Shown: positions 9,321 through 17,645, counted from the first letter of the stretch. The stretch is 64,000 nucleotides of DNA from Rheinheimera faecalis (GCF_021290965.1 NZ_JAJOYT010000004.1:186001-250000), one strand, 5' to 3'. Notes: generated from the letters alone by a model not told the origin. A program made the numbers and translations.

Positions 9321-10484
9321 TTAACGTTGTTCTTTATCATTAATCAAGGTTGCTGCATCACCCACTTGTACATTAGCCAGTAGATCCATATTGATACTTT
9401 CAGCCCAGGCATTTTTATGATTGAGCTCTGTGATCTTTATTTTCAGTTCGCTAACAGTCAGTTGGTCTTGTAACTGACCAAAGCTGTCTTTGTGCTGGCG
9501 ACGAAATAAAATAGTCAGCTCATCACCGATTTTTAAGCCTTGTTTACTGCCCAGGTTCAGCAGCACTTTATGCTGTTGTACCAGAGTGATGTCGGCCAGT
9601 ATAGTTTCGCAGCGCAGCGCTTCTTCCACGTCCTGAGCTGCAGCATTTAATACCCGCTCAATAGACTTACCATAATCAGTTTGCCAGAAGCGCTGAGTTT
9701 TGGGGCTGATCACTGTAGTACTGTTAAAACCCCAAACCGCGGATGTCTGGTATTTTTGGCTAAACAGTACTTTCTGCTCCTGAATATCAGACAGCTCTAA
9801 CTGCAGCTGGTAAAAACGTTCTCTGTCCTGATCAGACCAAAATGACCAGTTGGTCCCCACGCGCTCACCCAGCGAAACATCGTCCAGGCTGGCTTTAAGC
9901 AAATAGCGGCCGCCATAGTTACGTTGCAAGGCGCCACGGTCGGCATAACTCAACTCTTTTTGCCGTATAGCTTGGGGCAGCAGCTTGATCAAGCTGGAAC
10001 CAGAGGATTCCTCTAGTTTTTGAATAAACAAACTGGTGCTGGCTTCATCCAGCTCATACAGCTGTCCTGTAATAGCCTGTTCCCGGTTTTCAATGACAAA
10101 AGGGCTGATCAGCAGCTCCTTTTTTAATTGCAGGTTGGCGCATTGGTTTTGATCTGGGTAAATATCAGCTCTGATCGTGACGTTGATATAACCGTTTTCT
10201 TCAGTTTCAGAGACGATTTGCACATTATGTACTTCGCCCTGAGTCTGTAAAAACATCGATTCCTGAGTCAATAAACCGTCGGTCACCTGTTGTACAGTGC
10301 GAATGGACGCTCCTGAATACAGCAGCGCTTTACGCACAGCATCTTCAGTTGCTGCAGTTCTGGCTGCATGGGTATCGCCGGCACGCAATACGGCCTGGCC
10401 TGTAGCTTCATACCAATCGGCATGGGCATGGCCAGAAAGCAGTGGCAAAGCCAGCAGTGATACGCTGAGCGCAGATAGACGCAT
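9321..10484 (-). CDS. flgT: flagellar H-ring protein FlgT
   Basis: A 387-residue periplasmic protein with a cleavable signal peptide (hydrophobic core LLALPLLSGHAHA, then DWYEATGQAVL). FlgT forms the H-ring around the polar basal body in Vibrio and helps place the T-ring and stator. The N-terminal part has the SHS2-like pattern AARTAATEDAVRKALLYSGA; a middle domain and a C-terminal domain (VLLNLGSKQGLKIGDELTIL, like an SH3-type fold) follow. It is transcribed away from flgP, with its own sigma-54-like promoter in the shared gap. Confidence 0.9.
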   Translation of the reverse strand: MRLSALSVSLLALPLLSGHAHADWYEATGQAVLRAGDTHAARTAATEDAVRKALLYSGASIRTVQQVTDGLLTQESMFLQTQGEVHNVQIVSETEENGYINVTIRADIYPDQNQCANLQLKKELLISPFVIENREQAITGQLYELDEASTSLFIQKLEESSGSSLIKLLPQAIRQKELSYADRGALQRNYGGRYLLKASLDDVSLGERVGTNWSFWSDQDRERFYQLQLELSDIQEQKVLFSQKYQTSAVWGFNSTTVISPKTQRFWQTDYGKSIERVLNAAAQDVEEALRCETILADITLVQQHKVLLNLGSKQGLKIGDELTILFRRQHKDSFGQLQDQLTVSELKIKITELNHKNAWAESINMDLLANVQVGDAATLINDKEQR

Positions 10485-10518
10485 GACAAACCCTCAATAG
10501 AAGAACTAACAGGGTAGA

Positions 10519-10534
10519 AGCAAAAGCTATGCCT
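10519..10534 (-). promoter_or_regulatory. sigma-54 promoter for flgT
   Basis: On the minus strand the site reads AGGCATAGCTTTTGCT, with GG-N10-GC spacing and 15 of 16 positions fitting TGGCAYG-N4-TTGCW (first base A instead of T, with N positions free). It lies about 35 bases upstream of the flgT start. Confidence 0.65.
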
Positions 10535-10575
10535 GAATTAAGATTAGGCGCTTAAAATAACAGTTTTTTTAGAAA

Positions 10576-10591
10576 AGGCACGGATTGTGCA
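10576..10591 (+). promoter_or_regulatory. sigma-54 promoter for flgP
   Basis: AGGCACGGATTGTGCA has GG-N10-GC spacing and the -24 block GGCACG complete. It is about 48 bases before the chosen flgP ATG. It also argues against the earlier in-frame ATG at 10604, which would fall at about the expected transcription start. Confidence 0.65.
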
Positions 10592-10639
10592 TTATTTGCT
10601 GTAATGAAAGTATGCAAAAAAGGGCAGAGGCACGCCATC

Positions 10640-11095
10640 ATGAACAAACTAACAATCAGCGCGTTATTGCTGACGTTATTACCAGGCTGTAGTCTGGTAT
10701 CTGACCGCCATGTGGAATGGGAAACGGTGGAACCTCAACGTTTTCCGGTGTTAAAAGCTGTGGGCTATGCTCCTCTGAGCCAACAGCCAGGCGCCAGTGA
10801 GCAGGAGCGTATGCTGATGGCGATGAAAGCCTCTAAACTGGAAGCTTATAGAGAACTTGCAGAGCAAGTTTATGGCCAAAGAATTGACGCCAAAGCCAAT
10901 ATGCAGCAAATGATGGTCGGCAACGACCAGCTAAGTTCATCGGTGAGCGGCATTATTCGTGGTGCACGCGTGGTGAAAACTTATCCTGTGGGTGATGTGT
11001 ATGCCACTGAGCTCGAGCTGGATTTTAAGCAGGTGTATGATTTGTATTTAAATAGCCAGCCAGCCCGTCGGATAAAAAATGTGAAGTACTACTGA
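10640..11095 (+). CDS. flgP: outer-membrane lipoprotein FlgP (LPP20 family)
   Basis: A 151-residue lipoprotein with lipobox LPGC, followed by an LPP20/FlgP domain: ERMLMAMKASKLEAYRELAE and IRGARVVKTYPVGDVYATEL. FlgP is an outer-membrane component near the flagellar basal disk/outer ring in Vibrio and Campylobacter. The start at 10640 (MNKLTISALLL) follows GCAGAGG by about nine bases and gives a proper signal peptide, unlike the upstream ATG at 10604, which adds 12 charged residues. Confidence 0.88.
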   Translation: MNKLTISALLLTLLPGCSLVSDRHVEWETVEPQRFPVLKAVGYAPLSQQPGASEQERMLMAMKASKLEAYRELAEQVYGQRIDAKANMQQMMVGNDQLSSSVSGIIRGARVVKTYPVGDVYATELELDFKQVYDLYLNSQPARRIKNVKYY

Positions 11096-11114
11096 GCACT
11101 TGCGGTTTGCTACC

Positions 11115-11152
11115 CACATAAAAAAACCGTCAGATGACGGTTTTTTTATGTG
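11115..11152. terminator. bidirectional terminator between flgP and flgN
   Basis: A near-perfect stem of 17 pairs, cacataaaaaaaccgtc with gacggtttttttatgtg, around a short loop. A and T runs lie on both sides of the GC core, so it works in both directions for the convergent flgP and flgN. Confidence 0.9.
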
Positions 11153-11165
11153 CTGGATAAACAGA

Positions 11166-11600
11166 TCAGGCTTTAATGCCGGGGCCTTTATCGACTTGAG
11201 CTGCTTTGCCTTTATTGGTATAGGTTAAACCGGCGCGGCCACGGCTTTGCAACAACTCAGTTTTAAAACGTTCGATCACCAATTGGCTTTGCTCTACGCT
11301 TTGGCTGTTCACCTGATTTTGGAATTTACACTGTGCCAGTTTTTCTTCGAGGCGTTGCAAGTGGTCTTTAAACCAGTCTTGCTGTTTGACAGCGTCGAGT
11401 TCTGGCGAGGCAGTTAATTGCTCGTCTGTCGTCTGGACTAAATCAAGGATTTGGATTTTTTCATCGGTGTTGCTTTTTAATGCTTCAACATCACGGGTCC
11501 GGATGGCGTCCAGTTCCTTATGAAGCAACAAGAGCAGCACATCCAAGTGCTGCTCTTGCTCGTTTAACAGGGTGAGGATAGAAGAGTGGGCGCTACTCAT
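11166..11600 (-). CDS. flgN: flagellar export chaperone FlgN
   Basis: A 144-residue, mostly alpha-helical, charged cytoplasmic protein with the FlgN-family pattern: LLNEQEQHLDVLLLLLHKEL at the start and a coiled-coil centre. FlgN binds the hook-associated proteins FlgK and FlgL and takes them to the export gate. It overlaps flgM by four bases at its start (ATGA-type coupling), the standard flgM-flgN pair. Confidence 0.9.
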   Translation of the reverse strand: MSSAHSSILTLLNEQEQHLDVLLLLLHKELDAIRTRDVEALKSNTDEKIQILDLVQTTDEQLTASPELDAVKQQDWFKDHLQRLEEKLAQCKFQNQVNSQSVEQSQLVIERFKTELLQSRGRAGLTYTNKGKAAQVDKGPGIKA

Positions 11601-11938
11601 TTTTTACTAAAAAACTCGCCTTCAAACTGAACGATACGACGTGCCAGTTGTTCTACATTCACTTTATATTTGCCTTCAGAAATCTCTTGTTTGATCTTAT
11701 CAACTTTCTCTTGATCAATACCTGAGCTTGCTTTCGCTTTTTCCTGGGCTTTGCTGAATTGCTGTGCCTGAGAAGTCAGCGAGACTGAATCCTGTTTTTG
11801 TGCAGCTGTGCCTGTTGTGCTTTGCTGCTGAACCGCCTGTTGCTGAGCAACTTGCTGTTTTTGAACGTTTTGTTGTTCGGCTTTGTCAGCTTTCACTTGT
11901 TGAGTGACTGGCAGGCCTGTATTTACATTAATCGCCAT
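11597..11938 (-). CDS. flgM: anti-sigma-28 factor FlgM
   Basis: A 113-residue protein that binds FliA (sigma-28) until it is exported through the finished hook. The N-terminal MAINVNTGLPVTQQ and the C-terminal helical SSGIDQEKVDKIKQEISEGK followed by YKVNVEQLARRIVQFE are typical. The middle (about 20-50) is an unusually Gln/Val/Ala-rich disordered stretch (QQQAVQQQ), as expected for an exported unfolded protein. It has its own sigma-28 promoter in the gap after flgA, so it is probably expressed from both classes. Confidence 0.93.
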   Translation of the reverse strand: MAINVNTGLPVTQQVKADKAEQQNVQKQQVAQQQAVQQQSTTGTAAQKQDSVSLTSQAQQFSKAQEKAKASSGIDQEKVDKIKQEISEGKYKVNVEQLARRIVQFEGEFFSKK

Positions 11939-11979
11939 TTTTCTACCCTCTTCATCCGGTTTCGGATCCCTTACTTTGT

Positions 11980-12006
11980 ATAACGGCAGCGACTGATAAA
12001 ACTTTA
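11980..12006 (-). promoter_or_regulatory. sigma-28 promoter for flgM-flgN
   Basis: Minus strand TAAAG, 14 bases, then GCCGTTAT, against the consensus TAAAG-N14-GCCGATAA. It lies about 42 bases upstream of flgM. Autogenous sigma-28 control of flgM is standard in this system. Confidence 0.8.
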
Positions 12007-12014
12007 GACATTAT

Positions 12015-12716
12015 TTAAAATTTTATTGCAACTTTTTTCACCGCAACGACTTCTGCAACTACGGTTCTGTTGGACTGTCTGTTCGTCACCCGGATCTGGT
12101 CACCCAGAATGCCATCCATTTGTGCTATACCGACAGTTCTTACTTCAAGGCCACTATTCAAACCACTAATTGTAACTATATCGCCTTTACATACAAGACA
12201 AAGATCCTGCAATGTCACAACTTGTCCTGCAGACAGGCTCCTTTTTACTCTGGCTCCGATCACTGATGCCGGGTTTTTCACTAAAGAGCCACGAGCTAAG
12301 CGCAAATCGGCTTGCCCCAGCGTTAACATATCGGCAGTGATTAAAGAACCTAAAGCTATATTTCGCACACTAAGAGTCGCGTCTGTTTGCTGCGTAAAAC
12401 GTGCTGATACATAAAGCTGCCAGGGTTGTGGGCTTTGACAGCGAATTTGTACAGTCGCCTGATTGTACACCGGGCCTGCAAAACTAAACTGCAAAGGTTC
12501 GTTGCATTCTTTATGAGCCAAACGTGAGTCCAGCGTAGAAATCTGACTTTGAGCACCGTCCGGTACTTCTTTTTGCTGCTCTAACCACTCTGTTGTTGCC
12601 GCTGTTAATTGTGCAGGGCTAAAACTTGCCGCCTGTAGCGAAAATGCCGCAAAAAAAACACTGACTGTAAAAGCACAGAGCAGAGGGCGTTTCAAAAATT
12701 TATCGTACATTTTCAT
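12015..12716 (-). CDS. flgA: flagellar P-ring assembly chaperone FlgA
   Basis: A 233-residue periplasmic protein with signal peptide (LCAFTVSVFFAAFSLQA) and a C-terminal SAF-like domain (LGSLITADMLTLGQADLRLA, ending SNRTVVAEVVAVKKV). FlgA helps FlgI polymerise into the P ring in the peptidoglycan layer. It is divergent from cheV and upstream of flgMN. It has a candidate sigma-54 site on its upstream side and a GCCGATAA element 27 bases upstream of its ATG without a well-spaced -35. Confidence 0.92.
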   Translation of the reverse strand: MKMYDKFLKRPLLCAFTVSVFFAAFSLQAASFSPAQLTAATTEWLEQQKEVPDGAQSQISTLDSRLAHKECNEPLQFSFAGPVYNQATVQIRCQSPQPWQLYVSARFTQQTDATLSVRNIALGSLITADMLTLGQADLRLARGSLVKNPASVIGARVKRSLSAGQVVTLQDLCLVCKGDIVTISGLNSGLEVRTVGIAQMDGILGDQIRVTNRQSNRTVVAEVVAVKKVAIKF

Positions 12717-12752
12717 ATGGTTTCAGCTATGCTTTATCGGCAAAGGGTTATA

Positions 12753-12768
12753 ACATACTTAAGTATGT
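12753..12768. promoter_or_regulatory. 16-bp perfect palindrome in the flgA-cheV gap (possible operator)
   Basis: acatacttaagtatgt is a perfect 16-base palindrome 37 bases upstream of the flgA ATG and about 95 bases before cheV. It has no T-tract and no loop, so it looks like a dimeric regulator site rather than a terminator. The binding protein is unknown. Confidence 0.4.
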
Positions 12769-12803
12769 CAATTTTCAGTCATTTTTCATCCTAGAGTGAA
12801 CTA

Positions 12804-12819
12804 AGCAAGAATCGTTCCC
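12804..12819 (-). promoter_or_regulatory. candidate sigma-54 promoter for flgA
   Basis: Minus strand GGGAACGATTCTTGCT keeps the invariant GG-N10-GC and a full TTGCT -12 block but has two mismatches in the -24 block. It is about 90 bases before flgA, which leaves room for the palindrome at 12753 in the 5' untranslated region. Confidence 0.5.
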
Positions 12820-12862
12820 GATTTTTTAGGATCACTAATTCTTTCAGGCAAGGGAGTCTTCT

Positions 12863-13792
12863 ATGGCGGGTATTCTGGATTCAGTCAATCAGCGCACTCA
12901 ACTGGTGGGGCAGAACAGACTGGAGCTTTTATTATTCCGCTTACAGGGTCGTCAACGTTTTGGTATTAACGTATTTAAAGTACGTGAAGTACTGCAATGC
13001 CCACCTTTAACTGCCATTCCCAAACGTAATAAATATGTCAGAGGCATAGCCCATATTCGCGGTCAGACTATATCCGTAATTGATTTAAGTCTGGCAACAG
13101 GCGGTAAAGCTATAGAGAACACTAAAGACTGCTTTATTATCATCGCTGAGTACAACCGCTCTGTGCAGGGTTTTTTAGTGCAGTCGGTCGAGCGTATTAT
13201 TAATATCAATTGGGCCTCTATTATGCCACCGCCAAAAGGCACTGGTGGTAAACAGAGTTACCTGACGGCTATTACTGAAATAGATAAAGAATTGGTTGAG
13301 ATTATTGATGTTGAAAAAATTCTGGAAGAAATTTCACCGTCACCTACAACTATCAGCAGCAATGTAGCCACTTCTACTATTAGTGAAGATTTAGGTGACA
13401 GACTCATTCTGATTGCAGACGACTCAGCTGTTGCGCGGAATCAGGTCAAAAGAGCGCTGGAAGGCTTAGGTGTACAGATGCATCTGGTCAACAACGGCCG
13501 TGAGGCATTAACCTACTTGCAGGAGACTGCAGCGGCTTGTCAAAATTCAGTCACTGATAAAGTCGGCTTGCTGATTTCTGATATTGAAATGCCGGAAATG
13601 GATGGATACACCCTGACCGCTGAAATTCGGCTGGATCCAAGACTCAAGCCATTGCATGTGATCTTACATACCTCGCTAAGCGGTGTCTTTAACCAGCAGA
13701 TGGTGCAGAAAGTAGGCGCAGATGATTTCATTGCGAAATTTAACCCGGATGAATTAGCCGAATCCGTGCGGAAATGGTTGCATACTGATTAG
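12863..13792 (+). CDS. cheV: chemotaxis coupling protein CheV (CheW-REC)
   Basis: A 309-residue protein with an N-terminal CheW-like domain (about 20-160: LLLFRLQGRQRFGINVFKVR) and a C-terminal response-regulator domain (about 180-305) whose phosphoacceptor Asp is in LLISDIEMPEMDGY. CheV couples chemoreceptors to CheA and adapts by phosphorylation. It is followed seven bases later by cheR, the usual cheV-cheR pair before flgB in polar systems. GGGAG seven bases before the ATG supports the start. Confidence 0.95.
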   Translation: MAGILDSVNQRTQLVGQNRLELLLFRLQGRQRFGINVFKVREVLQCPPLTAIPKRNKYVRGIAHIRGQTISVIDLSLATGGKAIENTKDCFIIIAEYNRSVQGFLVQSVERIININWASIMPPPKGTGGKQSYLTAITEIDKELVEIIDVEKILEEISPSPTTISSNVATSTISEDLGDRLILIADDSAVARNQVKRALEGLGVQMHLVNNGREALTYLQETAAACQNSVTDKVGLLISDIEMPEMDGYTLTAEIRLDPRLKPLHVILHTSLSGVFNQQMVQKVGADDFIAKFNPDELAESVRKWLHTD

Positions 13793-13799
13793 AGGTTTT

Positions 13800-14639
13800 A
13801 TGTTAGTGGCAAACAAAGAGCTGCAGGAAAGTGAGTATCGTCTGTTTCGGGATTTTCTCGAACAACAGTGCGGTATTGTGCTGGGTGACAATAAACAATA
13901 TCTGGTCAAAAGCCGCCTTGCGCCTTTGATGCAGCGCTTTGGTTTGTCGTCGCTGTCAGAATTATTAAATAAAACCTTAAGTCCTTTTGAACGGCAACTA
14001 CGTTCCGCTGTCATTGATGCTATGACCACCAACGAGACTTTATGGTTTCGTGACAATTACCCTTACGAGTTGTTGAAAAAGCAAATTCTGCCCGAATTTG
14101 AGAAAGATCATAAAACCGTCAAGATTTGGTCGGCGGCCAGTTCGTCTGGTCAGGAACCTTATTCTATTGCGATGACGGGGCTGGAGTACCAGCAAGGCCG
14201 ACCTTCAGCCTTTCCTATGGGGTTACATATTTTAGGCACAGACATATCCAACGCTATGCTCGAACACTGCCAACGCGCTGAGTATGATGGTCTGGCCTTG
14301 TCCCGGGGATTGTCACCAGAGCGGCGGAGTAAATTTTTTGACGATTCTGGAAACGGCATGATGCGGCTAAAAGATGCCGTTCGAAAAAACGTTTCGTTCC
14401 GTCATTTAAACTTATTGGATAGCTATACCTTACTGGGTAAGTTTGACATTATTTTTTGCCGTAACGTGCTGATTTACTTCTCCCCTGAAGTGAAAATGAA
14501 AATAATTAAACAGTTCTCTCAGGCTCTGAACCCGCGTGGTTACTTGTTTCTTGGTGCTTCTGAGTCCCTCTCCAGCCTGAACAACGACTTTGATATGGTG
14601 CGTTGTAATCCAGGCATAGTGTACCGCAAAAAAGTCTGA
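13800..14639 (+). CDS. cheR: chemotaxis methyltransferase CheR
   Basis: A 279-residue SAM-dependent glutamate methyltransferase of chemoreceptors. The CheR N-terminal helical domain (about 10-65) is followed by the SAM-binding KIWSAASSSGQEPYSIAM, then ILGTDIS and FDIIFCRNVLIYF. AGAGG lies four bases before the ATG. It is followed by the sigma-54 promoter of flgB. Confidence 0.95.
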   Translation: MLVANKELQESEYRLFRDFLEQQCGIVLGDNKQYLVKSRLAPLMQRFGLSSLSELLNKTLSPFERQLRSAVIDAMTTNETLWFRDNYPYELLKKQILPEFEKDHKTVKIWSAASSSGQEPYSIAMTGLEYQQGRPSAFPMGLHILGTDISNAMLEHCQRAEYDGLALSRGLSPERRSKFFDDSGNGMMRLKDAVRKNVSFRHLNLLDSYTLLGKFDIIFCRNVLIYFSPEVKMKIIKQFSQALNPRGYLFLGASESLSSLNNDFDMVRCNPGIVYRKKV

Positions 14640-14649
14640 TCAAAAATTC

Positions 14650-14665
14650 TGGCCTGAGTTTTGCT
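14650..14665 (+). promoter_or_regulatory. sigma-54 promoter for flgB
   Basis: TGGCCTGAGTTTTGCT: full TGGC and TTGCT blocks with GG-N10-GC. It is 36 bases before the flgB ATG, and drives the rod/hook operon flgBCDE in the class expected for FlrC-type control. Confidence 0.85.
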
Positions 14666-14701
14666 TAGTATTTGCCATCTCTGAAAGACAGGATGGCAAT
14701 A

Positions 14702-15103
14702 ATGGCAATCAGCTTCGATAAAGCATTTGGGCTTCACCCTGATGCACTACTGATCCGCGACAAACGTTCTCAAGTCTTGGCCGAAAATATCGCAAATGCC
14801 GATACTCCGGGCTACAAGGCAAAGGATATGGATTTTCAAACCGCATTAGCTGGTGCTCAGTCACGTCAGTCAGGCTCACTTGGCCGTACTGATCCTAAGC
14901 ATTTTGAAATCTCCACAGCCCGCCATGCTGACTCTCAGTACCGTATTCCTAATCAGCCTGATACCGGGGATGGCAACACTGTTGATATCCACGAAGAGCG
15001 AAACGCGTTCACCCGCAATAGCATGGAGTATCAGACGACTTTAAATTTCCTGAACAGTCGAATTAGCGGCCTGAAAAAAGCCATTACCGGAGGGTCTCAA
15101 TAA
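14702..15103 (+). CDS. flgB: flagellar proximal rod protein FlgB
   Basis: A 133-residue rod protein. Residues 1-45 hold the flagellar axial signature (VLAENIANADTPGYKAKDMD). The ATG at 14702 (MAISFDKAFGLHPDAL) follows AGGA by nine bases and matches Vibrio FlgB starts; an in-frame TTG at 14672 is too early. The TAA stop shares its last A with the ATG of a small leader frame that leads into flgC. Confidence 0.93.
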   Translation: MAISFDKAFGLHPDALLIRDKRSQVLAENIANADTPGYKAKDMDFQTALAGAQSRQSGSLGRTDPKHFEISTARHADSQYRIPNQPDTGDGNTVDIHEERNAFTRNSMEYQTTLNFLNSRISGLKKAITGGSQ

Positions 15104-15179
15104 TGAACCTTTATGACGTTTTTGATAGTGCCGTTATCGGAGGATTCCAGTCATGAGCCTTTATAACGTTTTTGATATC
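15080..15179 (+). repeat. 50-bp imperfect tandem duplication across the flgC start
   Basis: Units 15080-15129 and 15130-15179 repeat with a period of exactly 50 bases. Each carries a Shine-Dalgarno (CGGAGG), an ATG and the codons for the FlgC N terminus (atg-a-cctttat-acgtttttgat). The second unit is the real flgC start. About ten differences separate the copies, so the duplication is not very recent. Confidence 0.85.
15103..15156 (+). CDS. 17-codon leader frame coupled between flgB and flgC
   Basis: The first unit of the duplication encodes MNLYDVFDSAVIGGFQS, the first eight residues being a copy of the FlgC N terminus (MSLYNVFD). It has its own CGGAGGG 7 bases or so upstream. Its ATG overlaps the flgB stop (TAATG), and its TGA overlaps the flgC ATG (ATGA). 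Translation of the leader would therefore couple flgB to flgC. It may be a relic of the duplication with no role; expression is untested. Confidence 0.4.
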   Translation: MNLYDVFDSAVIGGFQS

Positions 15180-15569
15180 GCTGGTAGTGGAATGTCTGCA
15201 CAGCAAGTGCGGTTAAACACCACCGCCAGTAATATGGCGAATGCGAACAGCATCAGCAGCAGCATCGATCAAACCTACAGAGCTCGTCATCCTGTTTTTG
15301 CAACCGCACTAGAACAAGCGCAGCAAGGTCAGGAAGGCGCTAAGGTTCAGGTATTGGGTATTGTTGAATCAGACGCACCTTTGAATGTGGAATATGCGCC
15401 ACATCATCCGTTATCTGATGACAAAGGTTATATCTACAAACCTAACGTCAATATTATGGAAGAAATGGCCAATATGATTTCAGCCTCGCGTTCTTATGAG
15501 ACCAATGTGCAGGTAGCTGACGCTGCCAAGCAAATGGTCAGCCGTACGCTGATGATGGGCCAACGGTAA
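15153..15569 (+). CDS. flgC: flagellar proximal rod protein FlgC
   Basis: A 138-residue rod protein with the axial N-terminal motif (NTTASNMANANS) and C-terminal MISASRSYETNVQVADAAKQ, both forming the rod's coiled-coil core. CGGAGG lies seven bases before the ATG. It is the second member of flgBCDE. Confidence 0.95.
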   Translation: MSLYNVFDIAGSGMSAQQVRLNTTASNMANANSISSSIDQTYRARHPVFATALEQAQQGQEGAKVQVLGIVESDAPLNVEYAPHHPLSDDKGYIYKPNVNIMEEMANMISASRSYETNVQVADAAKQMVSRTLMMGQR

Positions 15570-15579
15570 GGGGTAGGGC

Positions 15580-16323
15580 ATGAGTAAGGTAGATAATACA
15601 GGCAGTGCTTTAGATGGATTGTATTGGGGCGATAAACCCACGACTCCCGAGTCTGATGGTAATGGTGCTTTAACCCAATCCGACTTTTTTGCGCTGTTAA
15701 CGCAGCAGTTGGCCTATCAGGATCCAACAAAGCCTGTTGAAAACAATGAGATGATTGCGCAGATGACGCAATTTACTATGGCCGATGGTATTGCGTCGCT
15801 GAACACCAACTTTAAAGATTTTGCCACCACTATGAATTCCAGCCAGGCGCTGCAGGCGTCTTCTTTAGTTGGGCAGTATGTGTTGGTGAAATCAGACGAT
15901 ATGGTTTTTGACGGCGAAAATGCTGTGGTTGCCAGTGCTAATTTTCCTGAAGACGCGACTAATGTCAAAGTCCAGATTAAAAATGCTGATGGTGTGGTCG
16001 TGCGTTCGGTCACCATAGATAAAGCTGATGCAGGGCGTTTACAGCTACCTTGGGACGGTACTACTGATACTCAGGCTCTGAATGAGGATGGTACCCCTAA
16101 AGTAGATAAAGATGGTAAGCCTGTTATGGAGCTCGCAAAGGCAGGTGTTTACACCATTTCAGTTGAAGCCAGTATCGCAGGTAAAAACGAAGCCATAGCC
16201 ACTTCTGTTTACGCCCCAGTGACCAGTATTACCTTAGGCAATGGTACCACTCAGGGTCTGTTATTAAATGTGTATGGCCAAGGCCAGAAAAAATTATCTG
16301 ATATTGAAGAAATTGCAACCTAA
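15580..16323 (+). CDS. flgD: flagellar hook assembly scaffold FlgD
   Basis: A 247-residue hook-capping protein needed for FlgE polymerisation. The N-terminal conserved block SDFFALLTQQLAYQDPTKPV and NEMIAQMTQFT is followed by a FlgD Ig-like/tudor region with PWDGTTDTQALN. It starts ten bases after flgC and precedes flgE, as usual. Confidence 0.95.
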   Translation: MSKVDNTGSALDGLYWGDKPTTPESDGNGALTQSDFFALLTQQLAYQDPTKPVENNEMIAQMTQFTMADGIASLNTNFKDFATTMNSSQALQASSLVGQYVLVKSDDMVFDGENAVVASANFPEDATNVKVQIKNADGVVVRSVTIDKADAGRLQLPWDGTTDTQALNEDGTPKVDKDGKPVMELAKAGVYTISVEASIAGKNEAIATSVYAPVTSITLGNGTTQGLLLNVYGQGQKKLSDIEEIAT

Positions 16324-16343
16324 TCAAAGATTTGAGGTGAACT

Positions 16344-17645
16344 ATGAGTTTTAATATAGCGTTAAGCGGCCTGGCTGCGGCTCAAAAGGATATTGATACC
16401 ACTGCGAATAACATCGCAAACGTCAATACTACCGGCTTTAAAGAATCCCGCGCTGAATTTGCTGATGTGTATGCAGCGTCGGTATTTAGCTCGAACAAAA
16501 CTAAAGTGGGTGACGGTGTAACTACTTCTAAAGTGGCCCAGCAGTTTTCTCAGGGCTCTTTGAAATTCACCAATAACTCACTGGATTTGGCTATTACCGG
16601 TGACGGCTTTTTTGCGATAGCGCCGGAAATTGGTAACCGTGATTATTCGTACACCAGAGCCGGTGCCTTTAAGCTGGACAAAAACAACTTTATTTCTGAT
16701 AACAACGGTGGCTTTTTGCAAGGTTTTCCGGTGAATCCAGCCACAGGTGAAACTACCTCTGTCAGTTTAAGTACTACTTCTCCTATCCAGATCCCAAATA
16801 CGGCGGGTGCACCACGTGCAACGCAAAACGTATTTCTGACCATGAACCTGGATTCACGTCAACAACCAAAAGCTGTGCCGCTGCCTGCCTTTGACGCGAC
16901 CAATGCGGCCACTTATAACAACCAGACCTCGACCACTGTATATGACAGTTTGGGTGAGCCGCATATTTTATCTATGTATTTCCGCCGTACTGATCCTGTG
17001 ACAGATAATGACTGGGAAGTTTATGCAGTACTCGATGACAATACCGGCACACCTTTTACTTTACCTGCGGCGACCCCTGTACTGGATTTCGACTTAAACG
17101 GCAATCCAACAACAACGCCTATGCCTTCACTGGTGATGCCTAAAGCGACATTAGATGGCTTATTAGCGAACGGCGCGCAGTTTACTACGGACGTTTCAAT
17201 CAATTTTACTGATCCGGCAGGAACTAAAAATCCAACCCAGTACTCCTCGAAGTTCGAGTTAGGCAGTTTAGACGGTGACGGCACCACTGTAGGCCGTTTA
17301 ACCAGCGTAGATATTGATGCGGCAGGCAAGGTGATGGCGTCATACTCCAACGGCGATCAAACCTATTTAGCTCAGGTGGCTATGGTGAAGTTTGCGAACC
17401 CACAAGGTTTAACTCAGGCCGGTAACACTTCATGGCGTCAAAGTTTAATGTCTGGTGAAGCATTAGCTGGTGAAGCAAACTCCGGTACTTTTGGTGCTAT
17501 TAACTCTTCAGCATTGGAAAGTTCGAACGTCAACCTGACCAACGAGCTGGTCGATTTAATTGCAGCTCAGCGTAACTTCCAGGCAAACTCAAGAGCGCTT
17601 GAAGTGAACAGTACGTTACAAAATACTGTATTGCAGATCCGATAA
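16344..17645 (+). CDS. flgE: flagellar hook protein FlgE
   Basis: A 433-residue hook subunit. It begins MSFNIALSGLAAAQKDIDTT with NNIANVNTTGFKESRAEFAD and ends with LVDLIAAQRNFQANSRALEV, the two ends that pack together in axial proteins. The middle (about 150-350) is the FlaE/D2 region. It is followed by a strong terminator, so the flgB operon probably ends mostly here. Confidence 0.96.
   Translation: MSFNIALSGLAAAQKDIDTTANNIANVNTTGFKESRAEFADVYAASVFSSNKTKVGDGVTTSKVAQQFSQGSLKFTNNSLDLAITGDGFFAIAPEIGNRDYSYTRAGAFKLDKNNFISDNNGGFLQGFPVNPATGETTSVSLSTTSPIQIPNTAGAPRATQNVFLTMNLDSRQQPKAVPLPAFDATNAATYNNQTSTTVYDSLGEPHILSMYFRRTDPVTDNDWEVYAVLDDNTGTPFTLPAATPVLDFDLNGNPTTTPMPSLVMPKATLDGLLANGAQFTTDVSINFTDPAGTKNPTQYSSKFELGSLDGDGTTVGRLTSVDIDAAGKVMASYSNGDQTYLAQVAMVKFANPQGLTQAGNTSWRQSLMSGEALAGEANSGTFGAINSSALESSNVNLTNELVDLIAAQRNFQANSRALEVNSTLQNTVLQIR

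Noticed and set aside
12070-12414. Plus-strand frame of 114 codons opposite flgA
   Set aside because: It lies wholly inside flgA, which has clear family motifs and a signal peptide; no start signal.
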